A DNA stretch of 11,314 bases from Planctomycetota bacterium (lineage in GTDB: Bacteria; Planctomycetota; Planctomycetia; Pirellulales; Lacipirellulaceae). The notes beneath the pieces are model-generated. The model saw only the letters and a program-made list of their open reading frames with translations. It did not search any database and had not been told where the DNA came from. Shown here in pieces: positions 1 to 6,439 of this stretch; the stretch's first letter is position 1; each line of letters starts with the position of its first letter. The position numbers and the translations under genes are program-made. The stretch spans positions 1 to 11,314 of the forward strand of contig JAJDEE010000207.1 of assembly GCA_029259975.1 (NCBI GenBank), given 5' to 3'.

Positions 1-72
1 CGAGGTCCGCCGAGGAATCTGGATGGCGGTATGGATGTCGCGCTGGCCGCCCAGATCCATTGGCGGACCTCG
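1..72. repeat. Imperfect long inverted repeat at the left edge
   Basis: Bases 1-11 are the exact reverse complement of bases 62-72 (CGAGGTCCGCC / GGCGGACCTCG). Inside this pair, ATCTGG at 17-22 matches CCAGAT at 51-56, and GGCGG at 25-29 can pair with CCGCC at 47-51. The whole 72 bp could therefore fold into one interrupted hairpin. The outer arm starts on the first base of the window, so it may extend to the left. There is no T-run after it, so a simple intrinsic terminator is not supported. It could be a structured 3' end of an upstream transcript, a palindromic repeat family member, or chance in GC-rich DNA. Confidence 0.5.
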
Positions 73-322
73 GGACGACAATTCTGACAAATTTGGGGGC
101 CTGCCCTCCGGGGATCGACGCTCAATCCAACCTGTGTTCTACGCGGTTTGCTGCCGACATGCAAAGACCCAACCACGGCCAGCCCGGTTCGCATTTCGGT
201 ATGGATCGTGCCGATTGTGCGGGCGCGTTGAATCGCTGGCCACTTCATGTGAGCTACGATTGCTGTAGGGATTCGGGCCGGAATGTCGCGGCCTACCGTT
301 TCGCATTTCTCCGAATCGCGTC
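73..322. other. Intergenic stretch with no convincing gene
   Basis: Short open frames exist on both strands here, but their translations are rich in Arg, Cys, Pro and Ser and match no family I know, so I treat them as chance frames. Small dyads are visible, for example GTAGG at 265-269 with CCTAC at 292-296, and GATTCGG at 270-276 with CCGAATC at 311-317, just before the small gene at 329. These could form a leader structure, but I see no recognisable promoter, riboswitch or tRNA. Confidence 0.4.
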
Positions 323-328
323 GTGCCC

Positions 329-664
329 ATGAACTGCCACGAACTTGCCCAGCGTGTTGAGCGACTGCAAAGTGGTGCGACGATTGACGAAGTCGCCCGC
401 CTTTGCCTGTTGATTTGCAACAGCGTGGAAGACATCGATACGCTCCGCTACGACGAGGCACTGCAAGCCGCGTGGCACGAGACAGGCATGAGGCTGCAAT
501 TGGTCACCGACCAACACGCGGCAATGACCCAAGAGCTAGAAGAGTTGGCCAGTAGTGATCCCGAGCAGTTTTCGCGCGATCAAATTTGGGTGCTGATTCG
601 CGCCATCAAAGTGCAAAGCCAAGTGCTGCAAATGTACATGGGGCAAGCGGCGCTTGACGTGTGA
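329..664 (+). CDS. Hypothetical small helical protein
   Basis: This frame encodes about 111 residues from the ATG at 329. A GTG two codons earlier (323) is an alternative start, and neither has a clear ribosome binding site. I do not recognise the family. The protein is soluble-looking, with no signal peptide and no membrane segment. It is mostly amphipathic helix: an N-terminal part of the style ELAQRVERLQ followed by IDEVARLCLLICN, and a C-terminal helix around DQIWVLIRAIKVQSQVLQMY. Codon use and amino-acid balance look like a real gene, unlike the Arg/Cys-rich shadow frames nearby. It ends 21 bp before the tail of mgtE, on the opposite strand. No function can be assigned; a structural or protein-interaction role would be a guess. 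Confidence 0.6.
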   Translation: MNCHELAQRVERLQSGATIDEVARLCLLICNSVEDIDTLRYDEALQAAWHETGMRLQLVTDQHAAMTQELEELASSDPEQFSRDQIWVLIRAIKVQSQVLQMYMGQAALDV

Positions 665-685
665 GTGCGGCTACTTCTTAGGTGT

Positions 686-2047
686 TCAAGGTGCGAAGTC
701 GCGCACCAGGAGCATTGCCACCTGCATCAATACGACGATGCCCACGATGTCGATGATGCCCGCCACGAAGGGCGTACTCATCAACGCGGGATCGAGCCCC
801 AAGCGTTTGAACAGCAGCGGCAGCAGCGACCCGACGAGTGTGCCGCAAATCACCACGAGCATCAGCGTAATCGGCAGCACGAATGCGTCGAACCATGGCA
901 GTCCCATCGTGCAAGCCGCGATGTAACCCGCGGCGGAGAGCAAAATGCCCAGCAGCACACCGACGGCCAGCTCGCGCCACATTACTTTCACCCAATCGTC
1001 GGGCGTAATTTCTTTGGTGGTGAGCGCGCGAATCACCAGCGTGGCGCTTTGGCTCCCTGTGTTGCCACCGCTGGAGATGATGAGCGGTACAAACCAGGCC
1101 AGCCAGGCAACTCGCTCCAGCGTGCCGTGGTAAGAGCGCAGCGCGAGTGCCGTGAGCAGCGCGGCGGCGAACAACACGGCCAACCAAACCGCGCGCAATC
1201 TTGTGAGCCGCAACACCGGGGTGGCCATGTAGCTTAGGTCGAGCGGTTCGACCGCACCCGCCAAGTGGGCATCTTCGGTGGCTTCTTCTTGCAGCACGTC
1301 GATGATGTCGTCGTGCGTGATGATGCCAACCAGGTGTTGCTCGTCGTCGACCACGGGAATGGCAAGAAAGTCGTAGTCGGCCACCTTCCGGGCGACGGCT
1401 TCTTGGTCGTCATTGGCTTCCACGGTTACCAAATCGCGTTCCATCAAATCGGCGATCGGCGTCTGCGGGCGGCCAATGTGGGTGACGAGTTGCCGCGCAG
1501 AAACCAAACCACGCAGGTGATTTTCGTCGTCGACGATGTAAACGTAGTAGATGGTTTCTAGGTCTTGCGCCTGCCGACCCAACTCCTGCAGGGCCTCGCC
1601 CGCGGTCGCCGACTCGCTCAAGCGGGCGACTTCGGTCGTCATCACCGCACCGGCAGTACCTTCGGGATAGGCACGTAGGCGAAGGATGTCGCGGCGTTCT
1701 TCGGTGGGTACCAAAGGCAATGTCGCTTCGACGACGGCAGGATCGACTTGATTCAGCAAGTCGACTCGATCGTCTGGCGGCATCTGGGCGATCAGCTCGC
1801 TGATCTCTTGCGGATCGCTGACCTCGACGATCTCGGTCTGCACCTCTTCGGGCAGGAACCCAAAGATTTCAACGCGTGTCGACAAATCGGTCGTCAGCAA
1901 CACGGCCCAAGCTTCGGCTGCGGAAAGCCCCTCCATAAACTCGGCAGTCCGCCCAGGATGCAGCGCAGTACAAAATTCCTGCAACCCTGCGTCATCTTGC
2001 GTGGCTAGCATCTCGCGTAGTTCAGGTAGGTAAAGCGTATTGATCAT
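686..2047 (-). CDS. mgtE: Magnesium transporter MgtE
   Basis: MgtE proteins are homodimeric Mg2+ channels of the inner membrane, gated by their own cytosolic Mg2+-sensing domains. The 453-aa length matches the family (about 450). Residues 1-130 form the superhelical MgtE N domain. CBS domain 1 follows at about 134-190 (GAVMTTE...) and CBS domain 2 at about 197-255 (IADLMERDLVTVEAND and IPVVDDEQHLVGIIT). Residues 283-450 hold about five membrane helices. The pore signature is seen as PLIISSGGNTGSQ (321-333) followed by LVIRAL. D433 in GIIDIVG sits where the ion-coordinating Asp of Thermus MgtE (D432) lies. The acidic CBS region (VDDEN, VDDEQ, THDD) fits divalent metal sensing. The ATG at 2045-2047 is the natural start, without a strong ribosome binding site. 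It is transcribed away from rnc, and I see no M-box riboswitch in its short leader. Confidence 0.96.
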   Translation of the reverse strand: MINTLYLPELREMLATQDDAGLQEFCTALHPGRTAEFMEGLSAAEAWAVLLTTDLSTRVEIFGFLPEEVQTEIVEVSDPQEISELIAQMPPDDRVDLLNQVDPAVVEATLPLVPTEERRDILRLRAYPEGTAGAVMTTEVARLSESATAGEALQELGRQAQDLETIYYVYIVDDENHLRGLVSARQLVTHIGRPQTPIADLMERDLVTVEANDDQEAVARKVADYDFLAIPVVDDEQHLVGIITHDDIIDVLQEEATEDAHLAGAVEPLDLSYMATPVLRLTRLRAVWLAVLFAAALLTALALRSYHGTLERVAWLAWFVPLIISSGGNTGSQSATLVIRALTTKEITPDDWVKVMWRELAVGVLLGILLSAAGYIAACTMGLPWFDAFVLPITLMLVVICGTLVGSLLPLLFKRLGLDPALMSTPFVAGIIDIVGIVVLMQVAMLLVRDFAP

Positions 2048-2063
2048 CGAGTCGTCAGCGGCG

Positions 2064-2092
2064 TTGACATTATCCTAGTCCAAGATTAGCCT
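2064..2092 (+). promoter_or_regulatory. Possible sigma-70-like promoter for rnc
   Basis: TTGACA at 2064-2069 is a perfect -35 hexamer, and 17 bp later TAGCCT at 2087-2092 is a weak -10 (three of six). If used, transcription would start near 2100 and rnc would have a leader of about 165 nt containing the hairpin repeats at 2201-2248. Planctomycete promoters are poorly defined, so this is tentative. Confidence 0.3.
2069..2074 (-). promoter_or_regulatory. Possible -10 element for mgtE
   Basis: On the minus strand this reads GATAAT, five of six matches to the sigma-70 -10 consensus, about 21 bp before the mgtE start codon. No good -35 hexamer is found 16-18 bp upstream, so the call is weak. On the plus strand the overlapping TTGACA at 2064-2069 with TAGCCT at 2087-2092 (17-bp spacer) could instead be a promoter for rnc. 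Confidence 0.25.
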
Positions 2093-2200
2093 ATCATAAG
2101 ATACGGAAAGGCTTATGTGGCCAGCTTTTACGCGTTTCTTCACATTTATTTCTGATTGTCCTCTCGTCTTGATCGTATGTTACGGCTGAGCCTGTACGTT

Positions 2201-2248
2201 GCAGGGTGAGTCGCAGGGCACAGGGCAGGGTGAGCCGCAAGGCACAGG
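2201..2248 (+). repeat. Two tandem 24-bp repeats in the rnc leader
   Basis: Units 2201-2224 and 2225-2248 are 22/24 identical and end 15 bp before the rnc start codon. Each unit can form a small hairpin: in unit 2, GCC-GCAA-GGC with a GNRA tetraloop, extended by GT/AC across a bulged GA. In unit 1 the stem is GUC/GGC with loop GCAG, so one of the two differences (T to C) swaps a U.G pair for a C-G pair and keeps the stem. The pair is flanked by GCCTGT (2190-2195) and ACAGGC (2244-2249), which can close an outer stem. The element may be one copy of a dispersed palindromic repeat, or a leader structure for rnc. Confidence 0.75.
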
Positions 2249-2263
2249 CAGCTTGCTACTACC

Positions 2264-3034
2264 ATGAACGACAACCAGATCGAAGAGACTGCCAGCGCAA
2301 ACGACACCGATCTCGACGCCTGCCAAGAAAAGATCGGCTATCGTTTCCAATCTCTCCAGTTTCTGACCGACGCCTTGAAACATGCTTCGGGCGTCTCGCA
2401 CCGGCTTGCCTCCAACGAGCGAATGGAGTTCCTCGGCGATGCGATTTTAGGGATGGTCGTTTGCGAGCAGCTTTACTTGCAGTATCCCGAATACATGGAG
2501 GGCGAGCTAACCAAGGTGAAGTCGGTCGTCGTCAGCCGTGACACTTGCGCACGGATCAGCGAGCGGCTCGACTTGCAAGAGTATCTCATCTTGGGCAAAG
2601 GCATGGCGGCCGATCCACAGATTCCCCGATCAGTCGTAGCGGCGGCCTTGGAATCGTTGATCGCAGCTATTTACCTCGATGGAGGCATGACACCTGCGAA
2701 AGACTTTATTCTGCGGTGTATCGCCGAAGAAATCGAACAAACGGTCTCTGGCGAATTCGGCAACAATTACAAGTCGCAGCTCCAGCAGTACGCTCAGCGC
2801 GAACATGGCGTTACGCCCGTCTATCATTTACTAGACGAAAAAGGCCCTGACCACAGCAAGTGTTTCAAGATTTCAGCGCAGGTCTCTGAGCAACGATTTC
2901 CGTCCGCCTGGGGCAAAAGCAAAAAAGAGTCGGAACAGCGTGCCGCTCACAATGCGATGAGCCAAATCAATGGCGACGAAGCCCCTTATCCCTCCGAGGA
3001 TTCGCCCTCCGAGGATTCTCAGGTTGAAGTGTGA
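2264..3034 (+). CDS. rnc: Ribonuclease III
   Basis: RNase III is a homodimeric endonuclease that cuts double-stranded RNA; it processes the rRNA precursor and some mRNAs. The 256-aa protein has a catalytic domain at about 20-160 and a C-terminal dsRNA-binding domain at about 167-235. The signature NERMEFLGDA lies at 51-60 and supplies the metal ligands E55 and D59 (E. coli E41 and D45); E130 in ALESLIAAIYLDGG corresponds to E117. The fourth ligand, E. coli D114, aligns with A127, which is unusual. The dsRNA-binding domain shows KSQLQQYAQ (170-178), GPDHSKCF and GKSKKESEQRAAHNAM. The C-terminal tail holds two copies of PSEDS. The ATG at 2264 gives a typical family length (slightly long at the N terminus); there is no clear ribosome binding site. 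It is divergent from mgtE and convergent with the HDOD gene. Confidence 0.95.
   Translation: MNDNQIEETASANDTDLDACQEKIGYRFQSLQFLTDALKHASGVSHRLASNERMEFLGDAILGMVVCEQLYLQYPEYMEGELTKVKSVVVSRDTCARISERLDLQEYLILGKGMAADPQIPRSVVAAALESLIAAIYLDGGMTPAKDFILRCIAEEIEQTVSGEFGNNYKSQLQQYAQREHGVTPVYHLLDEKGPDHSKCFKISAQVSEQRFPSAWGKSKKESEQRAAHNAMSQINGDEAPYPSEDSPSEDSQVEV
2990..3018 (+). repeat. Tandem 15-bp repeat at the 3' end of rnc
   Basis: CCCTCCGAGGATTC occurs at 2990-3003 and again at 3005-3018, one base apart, giving a period of 15 bp. In frame it encodes PSEDS twice near the RNase III C terminus, outside both folded domains. It looks like a recent slippage duplication in a disordered acidic tail. Confidence 0.85.
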
Positions 3035-3091
3035 CCTCTGCTCGGAAAGCGAAAATGCCTCACGATCTACTAAAGGCCAACGGTTTGCTTG

Positions 3092-4093
3092 CTACCCCAA
3101 CGGAACCTTAATAAAGCCTTCGATTCCCGGCAAATCGACACTGTCCTGATCATTGGCAATATCCTCTGAGGCGACTTTGAACAACTCGCGAGCTTGTAGC
3201 TCCACCGCCTCAAGATCGATTTCGCCCTGTAGCCGCACTCCAAATATGTCTGTACCTTCGTCGACAGAATCCTTTGTGGCTAGCACCAAGGTAATCAGGT
3301 CGTCGACGTCTAAGTCCAACTGCCGAAACATCACCTGCTGTAGAGGCTGCATGTAGGGGCAGACGGGTGTCCATATTACTTCGGTAATCAAATTCGCAAC
3401 CAAAGCGATATGGTTGAGTGGAGTGGAGACCGGTAAATAGACATGATGATTACCGACTGCTTCAACGAGATCCTCTGGTAATTGCCACCGCATCATTAAA
3501 CCTCGACTCACCGCCATGTGATCAAAGCCAAACGCAGCACGTTCTCTCTGGACGAGGTCGATAGTGTGGTCAGGCTCTTCGGCGATCTCCACATAAGTAT
3601 CGGTTTCGAGTTGTGCGAGCACCAACATGCCAAGATCGGCAATCAGCCCGGTAGCAAAGGCCGTATCGGGGTCGACACGTGTACCTTTAATCATCTTGGC
3701 GCACTCTCGCGCTGCGGCAGCCATCGTAAGCGACCTCCGCCAATAATTCTGATGGAATTGGGCCGGCGCGCCACTGACCAAAGCCTTCACCAGTCCAAAG
3801 CTAAGTACCGTCAATCGCAACGAGCGACGACCTAGATAAGTCAGCGCGTGCCGCAAATTCGTCACTTCGTCGACCAAACCATAGTACGAAGAGTTTACGA
3901 GCCGTAAGATCGAAGCCGACAACGCCGGATCAAGCTCCAGACACTCTGCTACGGATTCCATCTGAAACTCTGGATCGCGCGTAATCTCCATGACTCGTAG
4001 CGCCACAGTCGGAGAGCTATGCAGTTTATCGAGGCGATTCAAAAGCTCGTCGAGCGAGCAAGTTCGCTCATGATCTTGGTCCATCGTCTGCAT
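3092..4093 (-). CDS. HDOD-domain regulatory protein
   Basis: HDOD domains are degenerate HD-like helical domains found in bacterial signalling proteins; they usually lack hydrolase activity and act as protein-interaction modules. From the ATG at 4091-4093 the protein has 333 residues, with the domain at about 22-238. Visible family landmarks are SPTVALRVMEI, the segment LVNSSYYG...VTNLRHALTYLG and the hydrophobic stretch FATGLIADLGMLVLAQ (146-161), where the HD pair is AD, so metal-dependent hydrolysis is unlikely. GFDHMAVSRGLMMRWQLPEDL and VGNHH follow (189-217). The C-terminal 90 residues are an acidic helical tail. The frame stays open to a GTG at 4228, but those extra 45 residues are Arg/aromatic-rich and unlike the usual N terminus, so I prefer the ATG at 4093 (weak GGA upstream) or the one at 4084. 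It is transcribed divergently from the Hint-like gene. Confidence 0.88.
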   Translation of the reverse strand: MQTMDQDHERTCSLDELLNRLDKLHSSPTVALRVMEITRDPEFQMESVAECLELDPALSASILRLVNSSYYGLVDEVTNLRHALTYLGRRSLRLTVLSFGLVKALVSGAPAQFHQNYWRRSLTMAAAARECAKMIKGTRVDPDTAFATGLIADLGMLVLAQLETDTYVEIAEEPDHTIDLVQRERAAFGFDHMAVSRGLMMRWQLPEDLVEAVGNHHVYLPVSTPLNHIALVANLITEVIWTPVCPYMQPLQQVMFRQLDLDVDDLITLVLATKDSVDEGTDIFGVRLQGEIDLEAVELQARELFKVASEDIANDQDSVDLPGIEGFIKVPLG

Positions 4094-4225
4094 ACCGATT
4101 ATCCAATAGCCGTAGGTCGTGAGTTCAACAGGAGAAGCAATTGTGAATCGGACATTAGTCGCAAACGCACGATTTCTAACGCGATTTGCAACCCAATGAA
4201 TAAAACACCGGAGTAAAGTATAGCT

Positions 4226-4287
4226 CACGATTCGGCACGATTTTCGCAGTTGTAACGATTGTCATCAAAACGATTCAAGAATCGTTT
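4226..4287. promoter_or_regulatory. Operator-like cluster with a 20-bp palindrome
   Basis: The word ACGATT occurs four times in direct orientation (4227, 4237, 4255 and 4270) and once inverted as AATCGT at 4280. The last two form a perfect dyad: AAACGATTC at 4268-4276, two central A bases, and GAATCGTTT at 4279-4287. It lies between the divergent HDOD gene and the Hint-like gene, and just upstream of CATAAT at 4303-4308, a possible -10 box for the rightward gene. That arrangement suits a dimeric DNA-binding regulator acting on one or both promoters. It is not followed by a T-run, so it is a poor terminator. The regulator is unknown. Confidence 0.55.
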
Positions 4288-4397
4288 CCTAAGGTCTAGC
4301 ATCATAATTTTCAAGCAAAATGGGTTTGCCATCTCGACTTTGGTTTTGCTAGGATGGCGGGGGTGAAACACTAGTGCCCTACTTTTCTATTCGGAAC

Positions 4398-4403
4398 AGG
4401 AGA
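4398..4403 (+). promoter_or_regulatory. Ribosome binding site deciding the start at 4410
   Basis: AGGAGA ends 6 bp before the ATG at 4410. It is one of only two clear Shine-Dalgarno sequences in the window, and it favours this ATG over the in-frame GTG at 4374. The shorter start also places a proper signal peptide at the N terminus. Confidence 0.8.
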
Positions 4404-4409
4404 AAAGCA

Positions 4410-6389
4410 ATGTGCCGTCAACCAGTCAAGACCCCTACTCTTTTTACAACTGCCATTCCAACATGGGTAGGATTTATCACCTCGGTTTTCGCACTAACGG
4501 CTACTGCCGAGGTAGTCGACATCGGCAAGCAAGCTGCCGCTAGCCGCGACAAGCTGGAGGCAAGGATTGCCTACGTGGATGGTGATTTGCTACGCGGCAA
4601 CCTTTTGAACACTGCGGGCAATGAACGCTTAGCCCGTTGGTATGCCGGCGAGATAATGGTTGACAATCAATGGCTAACTTTGGAACAGATCCAACAGCAA
4701 ACAGCTAACGACAAGCACTTAGCATCTTATCGCAATTTACGAGAGCAGGCCACCGATCGTTTAGCCGATCACGAACGACTCGCTAGATGGTGCAAGAAAC
4801 ACGATCTCGAAGATCTCGCTAACATGCACTGGCTTCATGTGCTGCGATTCGACCAGAGACATCGCGCTGCGCTGAGTGAATTAGAGCTTATCTGGCACCA
4901 GGGAAAGCTGCTCACCCTTGACGAAGCCGAACGGTCCAGGCAGCGTGAGCGCGAGTGGCTCAAACAGAAAAAAACTTGGCGAGCCACAGCGATACGACTA
5001 CGCCGCGAACTAGAGCAAGACGATCCTGAACAGAAAATAGCCGCCCGCCAAGAGCTACGCAAAATTCGCGCACCGGCTGCCGTACCTGCCTTGTTGGAAG
5101 AGTTTTCTGAACCTGCACGCGACGAAGATAAGACGATTACTCGCCAGACTGAGCTTTTGGCCACTTTAGGTGGAATAAACTCGCAGCAAGCAATCGAAGT
5201 TTTAGTCGAGTACGCTGTGCTGGACCCCGATGAATCGGTCCGTTACGCGGCGATCGACCAATTGAAAGCAAAACCCTTCCAAGAATATGTGCCGCAACTG
5301 CTCTCGGAGATGCAGATGCCGATCGAAGCATCTGTCAGCATCAATCAGATTGGTAACCAGATTGTTAATCACTACATCTATGCCCAAGACACGCCTTATG
5401 GCGATTACGAGAGAGATTACCAAACTTCCAGGACCATTCCTGGCCAGCGTTATGTTTCGACCGATCTGTACCGAAGGAGGACTCGGCAAGAAACAACGTA
5501 CATTCCAGCTCGGCATCGCGAGGCTTTTGAGTGCAATGGACATATCGTACCAGCGAGCACGACTCCTGCGAGAACCAATACCAGAAATGAAACCACAACA
5601 GAGTACGTCGATACGTTGTATGCCGAGCATCCAGCTTATCGGACCAATCGTAGAAACACGCTCAATCGCTCAAAAGCACAAGCCGCAGCGGCGGACAATC
5701 AGATCGCTCGTAGGAATAACGCATTGCGTGTACAGAACGAACGCATTGCCGACGTATTGAACGAAGTCACTGGCGAAACGCTCTCCGCCTTTCCTAAGTC
5801 CTGGTGGAATTGGTGGGGCGATTATCTCGACAGGCACCCTGACATTGCTACCGTCGGCGCGCGCCAACAGTTGAACATGGCCTTGCTTAACCAACAGCAG
5901 CGAGGTTTGGCACGTGGCACCTGGGTTTGGACCCAACTAGGTAAGCAGCCTGTTGAAAAAGTGCTGCCTGGCGACTTTGTACTTGCTCAAGGCCCACAGA
6001 CTGGTGAGCTGGCGTACAAAATTGTTCTGGCAATCGCGAACCCACAGGAAATCACGGTCACGAAGATCGATCTCAACGGCTTCGCGCTTCACGCTGCCCC
6101 CGGTCATGTCATTTGGACAACTGGTGCCGGTTGGCAACGCGTCTCCAAGCTATCGGCAGGGCAGTCGCTGCACGGAGCGATCACAGAAAATCGAATTGCA
6201 GACGTGGAAACCGCTTTCGATATAGAAAGCTACGACCTGATTGTCGACGGGTTCCACACGTTTTTCGTTGGCGAGCAGGGCCTATTAGTGCATGATGCCA
6301 CACCGATTAGCCCCTCAGGCGTCGCACTACCAGGATTTTCGCCTGCTGCGGTGGCAGATGCAGCACAAATGGCGATCAACAACCCCTAG
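4410..6389 (+). CDS. Secreted HEAT-repeat protein with Hint-like C-terminal domain
   Basis: The 659-aa protein starts with a signal peptide: basic start, hydrophobic core WVGFITSVFALTATA, probable cleavage after residue 33. Next comes a helical region (about 65-195) with two ARW-type segments (LARWYAGE and LARWCKKHDLEDLANMHWLHVL), then HEAT-like repeats at about 205-300 (AAVPALLEEF, ESVRYAAIDQL). A basic, low-complexity linker covers 330-450, followed by NERIADVLNEVTGE and the aromatic motif WWNWWGDYLDR (about 465-475). The last part (about 499-628) resembles the Hint domain of polymorphic toxins: ARGTWVWT, PVEKVLPGDFVLAQ, TGELAYK, APGHVIW, GAGWQRVSKLSAGQSLH and FHTFFVGEQGLLVHD. The first Hint residue, normally Cys, is Gly499, and the end is HD instead of HN, so self-cleavage is doubtful. 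No toxin domain follows, only about 30 residues. I associate this architecture with planctomycetes; its function is unknown. Confidence 0.85.
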   Translation: MCRQPVKTPTLFTTAIPTWVGFITSVFALTATAEVVDIGKQAAASRDKLEARIAYVDGDLLRGNLLNTAGNERLARWYAGEIMVDNQWLTLEQIQQQTANDKHLASYRNLREQATDRLADHERLARWCKKHDLEDLANMHWLHVLRFDQRHRAALSELELIWHQGKLLTLDEAERSRQREREWLKQKKTWRATAIRLRRELEQDDPEQKIAARQELRKIRAPAAVPALLEEFSEPARDEDKTITRQTELLATLGGINSQQAIEVLVEYAVLDPDESVRYAAIDQLKAKPFQEYVPQLLSEMQMPIEASVSINQIGNQIVNHYIYAQDTPYGDYERDYQTSRTIPGQRYVSTDLYRRRTRQETTYIPARHREAFECNGHIVPASTTPARTNTRNETTTEYVDTLYAEHPAYRTNRRNTLNRSKAQAAAADNQIARRNNALRVQNERIADVLNEVTGETLSAFPKSWWNWWGDYLDRHPDIATVGARQQLNMALLNQQQRGLARGTWVWTQLGKQPVEKVLPGDFVLAQGPQTGELAYKIVLAIANPQEITVTKIDLNGFALHAAPGHVIWTTGAGWQRVSKLSAGQSLHGAITENRIADVETAFDIESYDLIVDGFHTFFVGEQGLLVHDATPISPSGVALPGFSPAAVADAAQMAINNP

Positions 6390-6439
6390 GATATTTTTTG
6401 GCTTTGCCTTTACAGTGCATAAGCACGTATGATTCAGGC

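Noticed and set aside
665..1237. A 190-codon plus-strand frame and another minus-strand frame across the mgtE 3' half
   Set aside because: Both overlap the well-supported MgtE membrane domain and have His/Gln/Arg-rich translations typical of shadow frames.
2048..2263. M-box (Mg2+) riboswitch upstream of mgtE
   Set aside because: I found none of the conserved M-box segments, and the candidate leader of mgtE is short.
4094..4228. Long form of the HDOD protein starting at the GTG at 4226-4228
   Set aside because: The extra 45 residues do not look like the family N terminus, the GTG has no ribosome binding site, and the added part would overlap the operator-like cluster. It cannot be fully excluded.
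5202..5630. Minus-strand and alternative-frame open frames inside the Hint-like gene
   Set aside because: They lie opposite or within a long frame with a signal peptide, a ribosome binding site and recognisable domains; their own translations show no family features.
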